Virus record (IMG/VR): IMGVR_UViG_3300047322_001166
Location: 1-51,761 of that record
Strand: one strand, 5' to 3'
Source: a virus
DNA length: 51,761 bases
Made by a program: the position numbers and the translations under genes. Position 1 is the first letter of the stretch, and every line of letters starts with the position of its first letter. Below are positions 30,893-39,528 of this stretch, piece after piece. The notes beneath the pieces were generated by a model. It did not search any database. It was not told the DNA's origin and saw nothing but the letters and a program-made list of their open reading frames with translations.

Positions 30893-31655
30893 CGCTCGAC
30901 CCATCGGTGCCTGGTGTGCCGGAGACCGAACGCGCGTGGGAGGCGAACTGCAGCGACACGCCCTGCATCTGCGACGGGTCGCCGGTCGCGGGCTGGTAGT
31001 CACGGCGGCGGTCGAGACCCGCGAAGCGGCGATAGCGCTGGTGGGTTTTGAGCAGCGAGTTCTCCTCGGCCGCGGCCGCGAGGAAGACGTCGAAGTAGGG
31101 ACGGGTCGCGCGCCAGCGATGCGCCGCCTCCTTGAACGCGGCGACGTGCAGCGCCATGTCGACGACGACGTCGATGATCTCCTCGCCCAGGTCGACCACG
31201 TCCGAGCCGAAGATGAGCACGGGCGTGGCGAGCACCCCGTCGCAGACCAGCGAGGCGGTGAGCGAGGCGGCGGGCCAGACCGCGAGCCGGGTCAGCGAGA
31301 CCGGCGCGAACAGCAGCGGGCGCGTCGGTACGCTGCCGCCGCTGGCGGTGTGCTCCTGCCGCCAGCTGGGACGGCCCAGGTCCAGCTCACTGAGCGAGGT
31401 GGGCGTGAGCGGCAGGCCGAGGCTGGTCGTCACGCGCATCCCGTAGGTCATCGAGCCAGGCAGCTGCACCTCGGGGTTGAATGCGAAGGCGCTGACCGGC
31501 ACGCGCGTGCGCCAGCGGCCGGTGAGGAGGTTCCACTCGCGCAGGGTCTCGTTGAGCGCGAGGCGCGCCTCCTCCCCCGTCCAGAAGACGGTCTGGTCCC
31601 AGCGCTGAACCATCAGCGTCTGGAGGTCCGCGAGGGAGGTGGTGGTGTAGGGCAT
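30885..31655 (-). CDS. Second adaptor-like virion protein, 256 aa
   Basis: ATG 31655 follows GCCGAGG. The opening SLADLQTLMVQRWDQTVFWT, EEARLALNETLREWNLLTGR is the helical start seen in phage adaptor proteins, where it reads L-x-x-A-L-N-E-x-x-R. A beta-rich centre and a helical return (DVVVDMALHVAAFKEAAHRW) follow. Two or more adaptor-like genes near each other (30155, 30885, 36768) suggest a stacked connector. Confidence 0.6.
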   Translation of the reverse strand: MPYTTTSLADLQTLMVQRWDQTVFWTGEEARLALNETLREWNLLTGRWRTRVPVSAFAFNPEVQLPGSMTYGMRVTTSLGLPLTPTSLSELDLGRPSWRQEHTASGGSVPTRPLLFAPVSLTRLAVWPAASLTASLVCDGVLATPVLIFGSDVVDLGEEIIDVVVDMALHVAAFKEAAHRWRATRPYFDVFLAAAAEENSLLKTHQRYRRFAGLDRRRDYQPATGDPSQMQGVSLQFASHARSVSGTPGTDGSSDG

Positions 31656-31715
31656 CGGGCCTCGGCTCAGTGTCCGGCGCGGCGGGGAAGGGGGCAAGTC
31701 CCCCTGCCGCTGCCG

Positions 31716-31763
31716 CTAGTCAGGGTCGATCGGGAACGGGACGCCGCTGGCCAGGCACCAATC
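31716..31763 (-). other. Possible +1 frameshift extension of the tailspike gene
   Basis: The tailspike ends CGC GGG TGA. Slipping forward one base at GGG would give GAT and 15 more residues, DWCLASGVPFPIDPD, before TAG. The PFPIDP motif occurs twice in frame inside the same gene, coded by near-identical DNA (GGGTCGATCGGGAAGGG on the plus strand, 33476-33492 and 33521-33537). The third copy, just past the stop and one frame off, suggests recoding or a recent frameshift. Confidence 0.3.
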
Positions 31764-34266
31764 ACCCGCGGCCTTCCCGCGTGGCGACGAACTCGTAGGC
31801 GCCGATGGTACAGGGCCCTGCGGTCGGCCGCGGTCTGCCGGTGAGGTCGGTATTGATGTAGGCGACGCCGACCCCGGCGAGGATGGCGGGGCTGCCAGGC
31901 TTGACGGTGAAGTCATGGGTGGCCTCGTTGGTGAAGAGCGGGTTGGTCCCGTCGTCGAGGTTGTTGGTGTGGACGGTGGTGGTGCCCAGGTTCGCGTAGT
32001 CGTTGCCGTTGTTGTAGGCGATGTTGTTGCGGACGAGCGTGCCGACCGCCTGCGGCGTGGGGAGCGGGGGCAGCGGAGCGCGCCGCCGCAGGCTGCCCGC
32101 GCCGACCAGGATGCCGTACTGCGTGCAGGCGTAGACCGTGTTGTCCTGGACCTCGTTGTTCGAGGAGGCGATGGCCAGGCCCTGCCCCCCGGGGTCGGTC
32201 CCGGGGCCGAAGATGTTGTAGACCAGATTGTTGTAGATCCGGTTGTTGCTCCCCACGTTGAGGATGCCCCAGAGCTGCCCGATGTTCGAGTTGCGGGACT
32301 GGTCGTGGATGGTGCAGTTGCGGACGATGTTGTTGTCCGGCGACTGGCCGTCGTCGTTGAAGATGTGGACCCCGGCGCCCTTGTTGTCGCTGAGGTCGCA
32401 GCCGTCCACCAGGCAGTTCGGGCCCGCGAGGTAGATGGCGTAACCGTTGTGGGAGAAGTCGCCGTTAAAGGGACGGCCCCCGCCGGTGATGCGCAGGTTG
32501 ATGAACTCGAACCCGCCGATGAGCGTCGGCAAGCCGCCGTGATACTCGATGCCGTGCGCCGCGAAGTCACTGAAGGCCGAGTTGTCGGTCCGCATCGCGA
32601 TGATCGTGGCGTTCTTGATGCGGACGTGATGCGGCTCGCCGGAGGGGGAGGCGATGAAGGCGACTGTGTCGTAGACGCCCGCGGTCGAGCCGTCCATGTG
32701 GATGCCGTCGAACTCGATGTGGTGCTCTGCCCCAGTGTTGAAGCGGACGCACGCTCCGGGATTGCCGGAGAGCGGCGTGGTGGGCTTCATCCAGACCACT
32801 TCGTTCTGGTAGGCGGCGATGCGGACCGGGTTGCTCCAGCTCGTGCCGCTCGGGCAGGAGTCGAGACCCTCGTCGTAGGTGCCGCCGCGGATAGAGAGGA
32901 GGTTCCCCGGCAGCAGGACCGAGACGCCCTTGGTGATGGTCCGGTAGGGCAGGGCCCAGGTGCCTGGGTTGGTGTCGAGGCCCGTGGTCGCGACGTAGCG
33001 GGCCAGTTCGAGGAGGGCGCCGGGGCTGGCGAGGCAGAGGCGCGCGGTGGTGGCGAGCGCGATGCTGGTGTTGGCGAGGGTGCCGTAGGACTTGACCGCG
33101 AAGCTGGTGCTGGTGGCGAGCGCGGCGGCGACGCCGGTGGGCGGCAGGGCGGTCACCAAGACGCGCAAGGACGCTGAGGCCGAGAGCACCGGGCTGCCGC
33201 CGCTGAGCGTCACCGAGGCCGTGAGGCGGAAGCTCGTGGCGACGCTGGTCAGGCGAGCGGCGATGCCCGCGGGCGGCAGGGCGGTGACCAGGACGCGCAG
33301 GGTCGCGGTGGCCGCGATCGGGTTGGCGAGGCTGGTCGCGGTGGCGTGCGTGCTGAGGCGCCAGGAGGAGGTGGCGGAGAGCACCGCGGCGACGCCAGCC
33401 AGGGCGGCCCGCCGGGTAGTGACGGCCAGGGTCGGCTGCGCCTCGAAGGCCGCGGGGATCGGCACCGGACGGTCGGGGTCGATCGGGAAGGGCCCGGTGC
33501 AGGGCGGGGCGCCCACCGCAGGGTCGATCGGGAAGGGCGCGCCGCACGCTTTCTCGTCCGCGTTGGCCGGGCGGGTCAGGGTTCCGCTGGTGTTGATCAG
33601 GACGGTGGCGGCGGCGACCAGGTCGGACAACGTCCCCCGGCTGGTCACCCGCAGCGTCGGGTGGGCGGCGAGCGCGGCACGAATGCCGGTCAGCCTCGCC
33701 CCGGTGGTGGTCACCGCCAAGGTCGCGTGCGCGACGAGCGCGGCCGCAGCGCCGAGGCTGGTGAGCGGCGGAGGCGTGACCAGGACGTGCAGGGTCGCCG
33801 AGGCGGTCAGGGCAGCCCCGGCGCCACTGAGGGCGCTGGCGGAGACGGTGAATGAGAGCGTGGCGTGCCCGGCGAGCTGGGCGGCGTTGCCCGTGAGGAC
33901 GGCACCGGCGGTCGTGATGGAGACGGTCGCGGCGGAGGCCAGGGCGGCGGCGACGCCGGTCGGTGGACCCGCGGTGGTCGAGACGCGCAAGGACGCCGAG
34001 GCGGCGAACGACGCGGCGGGCTTGGTGAGGGCGGCCGTGGTCGCGAAGGCGATGGTCGCCTGGGCGAGGAACTGCGGGGGACCGGCGACGAAGCCCGCCG
34101 AGACGCTGAACGAGAAGGTGGCCGTGGAGGTGAGCTGGGCGGCGGGCTTGGTCAGCGCGCCGGTGGAGGAGACCGAGAGCCCGGCGCTGGCGGCGAGCGC
34201 GGCGGCGGTGCGCTGCCCGGTGCCTTGCGCGAAGTAAGGCGCCCCGAAGGGGAAGGCACCGAACAT
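31762..34266 (-). CDS. Beta-helix tailspike with tandem-repeat N-terminal region, 834 aa
   Basis: Residues about 421-825 are a right-handed parallel beta-helix of the pectate-lyase type: ARYVATTGLDTNPGTWALPY, then coils rich in N and V-I (HHIEFDGIHMDG, VRNCTIHDQSRNSN, IYNNLVYNIFG, VQDNTVYACTQYGILVGAG), closing with TIGAYEF. Such spikes bind or cut surface polysaccharides. Residues 18-420 consist of about 17 degenerate units of some 20-23 residues (pattern AxLxAxATLxVxTxxAL-G). An insert near 240-265 carries PFPIDP twice. Between its ATG and the gene upstream a 17-codon frame (34276-34329) is possible but unsupported. Confidence 0.75.
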   Translation of the reverse strand: MFGAFPFGAPYFAQGTGQRTAAALAASAGLSVSSTGALTKPAAQLTSTATFSFSVSAGFVAGPPQFLAQATIAFATTAALTKPAASFAASASLRVSTTAGPPTGVAAALASAATVSITTAGAVLTGNAAQLAGHATLSFTVSASALSGAGAALTASATLHVLVTPPPLTSLGAAAALVAHATLAVTTTGARLTGIRAALAAHPTLRVTSRGTLSDLVAAATVLINTSGTLTRPANADEKACGAPFPIDPAVGAPPCTGPFPIDPDRPVPIPAAFEAQPTLAVTTRRAALAGVAAVLSATSSWRLSTHATATSLANPIAATATLRVLVTALPPAGIAARLTSVATSFRLTASVTLSGGSPVLSASASLRVLVTALPPTGVAAALATSTSFAVKSYGTLANTSIALATTARLCLASPGALLELARYVATTGLDTNPGTWALPYRTITKGVSVLLPGNLLSIRGGTYDEGLDSCPSGTSWSNPVRIAAYQNEVVWMKPTTPLSGNPGACVRFNTGAEHHIEFDGIHMDGSTAGVYDTVAFIASPSGEPHHVRIKNATIIAMRTDNSAFSDFAAHGIEYHGGLPTLIGGFEFINLRITGGGRPFNGDFSHNGYAIYLAGPNCLVDGCDLSDNKGAGVHIFNDDGQSPDNNIVRNCTIHDQSRNSNIGQLWGILNVGSNNRIYNNLVYNIFGPGTDPGGQGLAIASSNNEVQDNTVYACTQYGILVGAGSLRRRAPLPPLPTPQAVGTLVRNNIAYNNGNDYANLGTTTVHTNNLDDGTNPLFTNEATHDFTVKPGSPAILAGVGVAYINTDLTGRPRPTAGPCTIGAYEFVATREGRG

Positions 34267-34337
34267 GACGACCTGCTACGGCGTGGGCGTGTCGAGCCCC
34301 GCCAGCTGGTGGACGGACGTATCAGCCATTGCTGCCC

Positions 34338-35660
34338 TCACTGAATGGGAATGGAGATCGACAAGGCCACTTGCACGGCGCCCGCAGGCCAGGGCGCGTT
34401 TTGCACGAGGTAGAGATCACAAGAGGTGGCCCCGGGTCCGGCCACATACGCCACACCACCGCTCCACCCACTGCCGACGGCCCCCGCGATGACCGGTATA
34501 CAGGCGAAGGCCGCCGTGACGCCACTCGGGAACAAGAGCGTCAGGGAGGCGACCGACGCCCCAAGCGTGGCCGAGCCGAAGACCGTCAGTAGCATCGTCT
34601 TGCCGATGTAGCTGTATGAATAAGAACCGGTGAAGCCTGTGAGATAGCTCCCGAGCGCGGCCGACGTCCAGTGGCCGAGCGGCGTGGTGCGGCCCTTCTC
34701 CGTGAGGTCGCGCCCCACCAGGACATCCCCCGTCGGGCTCAGTACGAGCGGGCCAGGCGCCCCTGTGGTGACCCCACTGTCGGTGAGCGGGAGGACGTAC
34801 ATGAGCCCGCCAGAGAGCGCCATCTCCCAGAGCTGCTGGTTCGCGGGCATGGTGGTGTCCCGCCACATGAACCGGCCCTGCGTCCCACCCACCGACCGCA
34901 CCTCTTGCCACCCGAGAAAGACATTCGTCGTCGCGTCCAGCCGGGGGATGTTCGCCGACAGGCGCGCGTCGGGGACGGTGCCGGTGGTGAGCGACCCGGG
35001 GAAGGAGACGTCACCGGTGGCGGCGATCTTGAACACCAGAACCGGCGTCGCCGGGTTCGCGCCTGTTGCCACCGTGAAAAAGCTGATCTCTCCATTCGAC
35101 AGGGTGATCACCACCCCGAGCTTGGTGATGTCATCCCGCATCCACTGCCCGTTGAAGGAGATGTTCTGGCTGAGCACTAGGTTGGCGGTGGGGTTGGGCG
35201 CCATGACGCGGCCCTTGGTCGTGTCCCCGGTCGACAGGACCTGCAGCTCGGCGCGGGCCGCGCTCACCAGCTGATTCTGGGTGAAGACGTTCGCCGCGTT
35301 GAGGAGCGCCACGTTGGCGGAGAGGCGCGTGTCGGCGACCGGCCCCTCCGCGTCAGTCAGGGTCTTGGCGGTGATGGTCGCGGCGACCTGGTCACCGACG
35401 ACGATCGCGCGGGCGGGGCTGGGCGGTTCAGCGGCGCGGGCGATGGTGAGGACGTCCCCAGCGCGGGCGGTGACGCGGATGATCTCCGCGTTGGTCGCGA
35501 GCGCGATCACGCCCGTGGGCCAGACGGTGGCGTTGAAGGGGACGGCGGGGAAGCCTGCGCCTGCACCCGCCGAGAGCGTCAGCGAGGTGCCGGAGCTGGC
35601 GGGCGAGGGGGCGGTGGCGACCGTCGCGTAGGCGAAGTTGACATGCGCATCGAAGGCCAT
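34338..35660 (-). CDS. Tail fibre protein with receptor-binding tip, 440 aa
   Basis: The N-terminus (NFAYATVATAPSPASSGTSL, then AGFPAVPFNATVWP, AEIIRVTA, DQVAATITAKTLTD) is the virion-anchor pattern common in phage fibre proteins. A shaft follows with repeated strands. The last about 110 residues (SYSYIGKTMLLTVFGSATLG, ending WPAGAVQVALSISIPIQ) align by eye with the C-terminus of the protein at 37686-38567. The two probably share a head domain that contacts the host. Confidence 0.7.
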   Translation of the reverse strand: MAFDAHVNFAYATVATAPSPASSGTSLTLSAGAGAGFPAVPFNATVWPTGVIALATNAEIIRVTARAGDVLTIARAAEPPSPARAIVVGDQVAATITAKTLTDAEGPVADTRLSANVALLNAANVFTQNQLVSAARAELQVLSTGDTTKGRVMAPNPTANLVLSQNISFNGQWMRDDITKLGVVITLSNGEISFFTVATGANPATPVLVFKIAATGDVSFPGSLTTGTVPDARLSANIPRLDATTNVFLGWQEVRSVGGTQGRFMWRDTTMPANQQLWEMALSGGLMYVLPLTDSGVTTGAPGPLVLSPTGDVLVGRDLTEKGRTTPLGHWTSAALGSYLTGFTGSYSYSYIGKTMLLTVFGSATLGASVASLTLLFPSGVTAAFACIPVIAGAVGSGWSGGVAYVAGPGATSCDLYLVQNAPWPAGAVQVALSISIPIQ

Positions 35661-35668
35661 GGGCTACG

Positions 35669-36109
35669 TCATTGGACCGTGATCTGCAGCGCCCCGGGCG
35701 CGAAGCTGGGTGCCGCGTCGCCGCTGTTGATCGTCTTGGGCGTCGTGAGCGCGTCCCAGATCAGGAGGTTGCCCGCGGAGGCGGCGTCGAAGATGCCGAA
35801 GTGCGTCACCACGCCCCAGTTCGCGGAGGGGGCGGCGAAGGTGATCGCCACGGCGTTGGATGTGAGCCCGCCGGTCCCCGAGGAGGCGCCGGAGGTCGTG
35901 CCGTGTGTGCCCATCCAGTTGGTATCGAGCGGGGCGAGGTTGACCCGGGCGTAGCTGCCTCCGGCCACCTCGGTCCCACCCCCGGCATCGCTGGGCGCGG
36001 CGGTGAAGAGTGCCACCCAGTTCCCGATCGGTTTCGCGAAGGTGGCCGAGCGGAAGAGGTGGTCGACCAGCTTGTTTTCGAGGTAATCCGAGGCTTGTGC
36101 GGTACCCAT
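35669..36109 (-). CDS. Minor virion / fibre-associated protein, 146 aa
   Basis: The order SDYLENKLVDHLFRSATFA, WVALFTAAPSDAGGGTEVAG, GSYARVNL, ITFAAPSANWGVVTHFGIFD, GNLLIWDALTTPKTINSGD is that of a widespread phage virion family of about 130-150 residues, usually found near tail fibres. It is a beta-sandwich-like small structural protein. ATG 36109 has AAGGAGA upstream. Confidence 0.7.
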   Translation of the reverse strand: MGTAQASDYLENKLVDHLFRSATFAKPIGNWVALFTAAPSDAGGGTEVAGGSYARVNLAPLDTNWMGTHGTTSGASSGTGGLTSNAVAITFAAPSANWGVVTHFGIFDAASAGNLLIWDALTTPKTINSGDAAPSFAPGALQITVQ

Positions 36110-36122
36110 CGGTCAGGTCTCC

Positions 36123-36428
36123 TTAGAACGGCACGCCGAGGATGGTGAGGGTCGCGCCTGCCCCGATCGCGTAGAGGTCCGAGAGCTTGAGCGGGCCGGT
36201 CGAGAAGGGGCCCAGCGAGAGCGGCGCCGCGGTCAGGGCGATCGGCAGGCCCGTGGCCGCGGTGACGCCAGCGCTGCCCCCGATCGCGGCCGCCGCGCCA
36301 GAGGTGGAGAGGAGCAGCTGGCGATACGGGATGTTCTTCGCCTGGTCGACCACGCCGGGCGGCCCGCCGTAGGCGTCGCTGACGCGCTGCGCGGAGGCGC
36401 TGAGGACCAGTTGCAGGGTGACGACCAT
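36123..36428 (-). CDS. Small structural protein, 101 aa
   Basis: ATG 36428 follows ATAGGAGCC. The chain is hydrophobic and Gly/Ala-rich (LLLSTSGAAAAIGGSAGVTA, LPIALTAAPLSLGPFSTGP) with a likely beta-rich fold. No family is recognised. It sits in the fibre and adaptor part of the virion operon. Confidence 0.6.
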   Translation of the reverse strand: MVVTLQLVLSASAQRVSDAYGGPPGVVDQAKNIPYRQLLLSTSGAAAAIGGSAGVTAATGLPIALTAAPLSLGPFSTGPLKLSDLYAIGAGATLTILGVPF

Positions 36429-36437
36429 GGGTGGCTC

Positions 36438-36728
36438 CTATTGCTCGTCGATCGTGCCGGGACGGCGGTCGGTCAGGTCCGGTGGCCCGGGCGGCTGGCC
36501 CGCGGGCTCGTAGCGGTTCGGCAGCGAGGGGAGGCCGGAGACCGAGTTGCTGGACTCCTCGCCCGAGGTCAGGGAGGGGACCGGCGGCGCGGGCCAGAAG
36601 GGCTGAATCGGCGAGCTGCCGCTGTCGTCGACGTTCGGGTCGGAGCCCGAGCTGACGATCGAGTCGCCGCCCAGGTCGGTCGATTGCGGCATCCCTGGGT
36701 TGTCCCAGAAGGTCTTGAGGTCGGCCAT
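36438..36728 (-). CDS. Low-complexity Pro/Ser/Asp-rich protein, 96 aa
   Basis: Nearly the whole chain is disordered in character (STDLGGDSIVSSGSDPNVDD, PFWPAPPVPSLTSGEESSNS). The ribosome site GCAGGAGAC is good and the frame fits its neighbours tightly, so it is probably translated. It may act as a linker or a virion-associated short protein. Confidence 0.55.
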   Translation of the reverse strand: MADLKTFWDNPGMPQSTDLGGDSIVSSGSDPNVDDSGSSPIQPFWPAPPVPSLTSGEESSNSVSGLPSLPNRYEPAGQPPGPPDLTDRRPGTIDEQ

Positions 36729-36767
36729 GGTGTCTGTCTCCTGCGGGGCTGAGGCTGGTGGCAGCGG

Positions 36768-37667
36768 TCAGTAGCCCGCGTAGATCGAGTAGTCGGTCTT
36801 GCGATCGTCGCCGCCGGAGCTGGAGAGGCAGCCGCAGTCGGCCTCCTCCCAGCTGTCCCAGAGGTCGTCACGGTATTGCTCGTCGTCGCGCAGCGAGAGC
36901 ATCTGGATCCCGGTGCGGAACTCCAGCGCCTTGGCCTGCGCCAGGCCCGCGTTGAAGTAGGGGTTGGACTTCTCGCCGGTGCCGGGCCAGAGGGCGGCTT
37001 GGGCGAGCGCGCCCGCGACCAGGACTTCGGCCCCGTCGGCGAGCACGCCGGTAAACAGCTGGCCGTCAGAGAGGCGCGCCCCCTGGCGGTTGTAGACCGC
37101 CCAGAGGGTGGTCGGGACGCCGCCGGGGACCAGGCGGTAGCGCGGCAGGCCGGTCACAGGGTCCGGTGTGGTCGCACAGAGCGCGAGCGGCGGCCCGGTG
37201 CGGTCGAGCGAGGGGTCGGCGCGCAGCAACTCCTGGAGGTCGTAGCGGAAACAGAGACGCAGCTGGCGCGCGGGGTCGGCGACCGCGACGAAGCTGGCGA
37301 AGTCGGCGGGCAGTGTGACGTAGCGCCCCAGCTCCGGGTCGCGCGCGGTGGTGAGGCCGACACCGGCGTAGGCGAGCGGCGAGGTATTGAGCCGCATCAC
37401 GTTGAGCCGCGCTGTGAGGGTGGTGCGCGAGGTCCCGGCATCGGCGTAGCCGAGGCGCGAGGCGTTGAGCCGCATCAGGTTCAGGCGGGCGGGGATCGGG
37501 AGGAGGGGCGTGGGGTAGAGAGAGACCTGCGCCCGCATGAAGCCCCAGCGGCGCGCGGCGAGGAGCTGCTTCCAGGCGGCGTTGACCCACTCGCGGGCGA
37601 GGAAGGTCGGCGCCGCCGGGCAGTAGAGCCTGACCGTGCGCCAGCAGTAGCCGAAGTCCTCGCTCAT
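36768..37667 (-). CDS. Adaptor-like virion protein with internal repeat, 299 aa
   Basis: The opening VRLYCPAAPTFLAREWVNAA, WKQLLAARRWGF resembles podovirus adaptor proteins (helix with W-x-x-LL-x-x-R-W). The unit ARLNLMRLNASRLGYADAG is repeated as ARLNVMRLNTSPLAYAGVG 26 residues later. A helical region with ALAQAALWPGTGEKSNPYF and QAKALEFRTGIQMLS follows, typical of phage adaptor proteins. The tail has a CGC motif. No Shine-Dalgarno sequence is visible at ATG 37667. Confidence 0.6.
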   Translation of the reverse strand: MSEDFGYCWRTVRLYCPAAPTFLAREWVNAAWKQLLAARRWGFMRAQVSLYPTPLLPIPARLNLMRLNASRLGYADAGTSRTTLTARLNVMRLNTSPLAYAGVGLTTARDPELGRYVTLPADFASFVAVADPARQLRLCFRYDLQELLRADPSLDRTGPPLALCATTPDPVTGLPRYRLVPGGVPTTLWAVYNRQGARLSDGQLFTGVLADGAEVLVAGALAQAALWPGTGEKSNPYFNAGLAQAKALEFRTGIQMLSLRDDEQYRDDLWDSWEEADCGCLSSSGGDDRKTDYSIYAGY

Positions 37668-37685
37668 GATGCGGGTGCCACAGCC

Positions 37686-38567
37686 CTATTGGATCTCAAG
37701 GAAGATCGCCAGCAGGATGGCCACGCCCCCCAGCGGCCACGGCGTGGTCCCCGTGAGATCCCTGGCCAGGACGAGATCCGGGGAATTGGGAGCTGCGGCA
37801 GCAATCGCGATCCCCTGCCCACTGGTGTCGAAATACGAGACCGACGGCGACCGTTGGCCTCTGGCTAACGTATAGCCGTTGGGCAGCTTGATGGAGAGAA
37901 TGGTCGGCGCCGTCGGACCCGAGAGGACGCTTTCCAAGGCGGCCGTGAGGTTGATCCAGATATTCAGCGCGAGGGTCTTGCCGATCACGTTGTACGACAG
38001 GTCGGCCGCCCCAGCCTGGGTGACGGTCCAGGTCGCCCCATTGTTGGCGGTGAAGAGCGCGGGACTGTAGGGGTTCTGCAACGACTGCCCCTGGATGTGG
38101 TTCAGCGCCTCCCAGTACATGCTGCCCGGCGAGGCCTCGTAGACGTACTCCGCCCGGCCCCAGAAGGGCGCGAGCGGCGTCACGCCGGACGCCACGGTGT
38201 TGACCAGCTGATTGCCCGGCAGACTGCGCCCGTCGATATAGGGCAGGTAGATCGGGGCGGGCCCGCGGGACATGATAATCACCGATTGCCCAGGGTTGCC
38301 CGCCTTCATCCCCGTGAGCGTGAGCGGTGCGGTGTTGCGGATGATCAGCAGCCGGGTGTAGGGGAGCAGCTCCAGGTCATTGACGACACCCGAGACGCCA
38401 TCCAGGTACTGCACCACGTTGATGTTGATGTTGTCGTCGAGGCGCGCGATCTCCTGGTCGACTGTGTTCATCAGCGCGCCGACATCTTCTTTGCGCCAGA
38501 TGGTGCCGGTCTTGCCCGAGCCGTCGTCGTTGACGAGGGAGTTGTACCAGGTGCGGTCCAGGGCCAT
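37686..38567 (-). CDS. Second fibre-type protein, 293 aa
   Basis: ATG 38567 has CAGGAGC 7-13 bases upstream. The N-terminus (ALDRTWYNSLVNDDGSGKTG, then LMNTVDQEIARLDDN) is the start of many phage structural fibre proteins. The centre is a small beta domain of GxPGQ-x-VIIMSRG type. The last about 110 residues (SYNVIGKTLALNIWINLTAA, ending WPLGGVAILLAIFLEIQ) share their pattern with the C-terminus of the fibre at 34338. It may be an alternative or co-assembled receptor-binding tip. Confidence 0.65.
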   Translation of the reverse strand: MALDRTWYNSLVNDDGSGKTGTIWRKEDVGALMNTVDQEIARLDDNININVVQYLDGVSGVVNDLELLPYTRLLIIRNTAPLTLTGMKAGNPGQSVIIMSRGPAPIYLPYIDGRSLPGNQLVNTVASGVTPLAPFWGRAEYVYEASPGSMYWEALNHIQGQSLQNPYSPALFTANNGATWTVTQAGAADLSYNVIGKTLALNIWINLTAALESVLSGPTAPTILSIKLPNGYTLARGQRSPSVSYFDTSGQGIAIAAAAPNSPDLVLARDLTGTTPWPLGGVAILLAIFLEIQ

Positions 38568-38599
38568 AGAGCTGCTCCTGCTTCTGCTGCTGCGTCTGC

Positions 38600-38920
38600 T
38601 TACTTGCCGATCGCCTCGAAGCGCGCGGTGTAGGCCGAGAGGTTCACCCCGCCCGCGACTTCGACGCCGGTCGTGCCGACCAGCCACTTGACCGCGCCGT
38701 TGGCGCCCGCGGGCACCCACACCGGATAGGCGAACAGGGTGCCGTTGGTCGCCGGGGTGAACAGCATCAGCTCGATGCGCGCCATCCCGAGGTCTTGGCC
38801 CGCGATCGGGTCGCCGCCACTGACGTAGCTGGCGGGGCCGACGTAGCCGCCGATCTTGCGGATGCGCGCTTGCGAGCTGTCGTGGTATTGCAGGTTCGTC
38901 TTGTCGAGCGTTCCAGTCAT
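38600..38920 (-). CDS. Capsid-associated structural protein, 106 aa
   Basis: The pattern ARIRKIGGYVGPASYVSGGD, PIAGQDLGMARIELMLF, then TTGVEVAGGVNLSAYTARFE is known from a small phage structural family located beside the capsid gene. GTARFEAIG-type endings are typical. ATG 38920 has CAGGAGGAGG upstream. A capsid-decorating or stabilising role is inferred. Confidence 0.65.
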   Translation of the reverse strand: MTGTLDKTNLQYHDSSQARIRKIGGYVGPASYVSGGDPIAGQDLGMARIELMLFTPATNGTLFAYPVWVPAGANGAVKWLVGTTGVEVAGGVNLSAYTARFEAIGK

Positions 38921-38944
38921 GTCATCCTCCTCCTGAGCCCAGGG

Positions 38945-39514
38945 CTAGACCACCTCGGGCAGGTTGAGGTCGACCAGGACCTTCTGGTTGCCGGTGCCGC
39001 CAGTGACGTCGGTCACCTTCACCGGTCCAGCGACGGTGCCGATCGGCTGCGTGGTCGGGGCCGTGCCCGCGGCCAGGAGCACGCCCAGGTCGGTCGCGCC
39101 GCCGAGGATCGAGTCGCCCACGACCGCGGCCGCGACGTTGGCGTCAGAGGCCCGCACCGGGCACGGCCCGGCGAACTGGATGCAGGTGTAGTTGCCCTTG
39201 GTGGGGGCGACGCTGCCAGTCACGCCCGCGACCTGGTTGAGGGTGGTGCCGCCCGCGGTCCCGACCAGGTAGTTGGCGCGGTCGGTCCAGTAGACGGGTT
39301 GCCCAGACTTGGGCGCGGCGACGGTGGTCGGGTCGATGCGCACCAGCTGGAAGCGCTTGGCGCGCGGCGGCGTCGCGGGGGTGCCACGGCCGGTCGGGTG
39401 CTGCACGGTGAAGCGGGCGCCAAGCGTGCCGGGCTCCATCAGGGTCGGGCTGTCCTCTTTGGTCGGGTCACCCGATTGGAGGTAGACGGCGTTCTGCTCG
39501 AAGGTGCTGGGCAT
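38945..39514 (-). CDS. Capsid-adjacent structural protein, 189 aa
   Basis: Second gene after the major capsid protein. The composition is beta-rich without cysteine clusters (FQLVRIDPTTVAAPKSGQPV, then YTCIQFAGPCPV, GVLLAAGTAPTTQPIGT), which fits a decoration or structural protein. Its start is preceded by TTAGGAG and, adjoining that, GCATATGC. The motif placement equals that of the nozzle gene. Confidence 0.6.
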   Translation of the reverse strand: MPSTFEQNAVYLQSGDPTKEDSPTLMEPGTLGARFTVQHPTGRGTPATPPRAKRFQLVRIDPTTVAAPKSGQPVYWTDRANYLVGTAGGTTLNQVAGVTGSVAPTKGNYTCIQFAGPCPVRASDANVAAAVVGDSILGGATDLGVLLAAGTAPTTQPIGTVAGPVKVTDVTGGTGNQKVLVDLNLPEVV

Positions 39515-39528
39515 GACAATCTCCTAAG

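Noticed and set aside
30152-31051. Plus-strand frame of 299 codons opposite the adaptor-like genes
   Set aside because: No ribosome site, and its amino-acid composition is typical of an antisense shadow; the minus-strand genes fit their family pattern and neighbours.
34276-34329. 17-codon minus-strand frame starting MADTSVHQLAG
   Set aside because: Too short and without a clear ribosome site; mentioned only in the tailspike entry.
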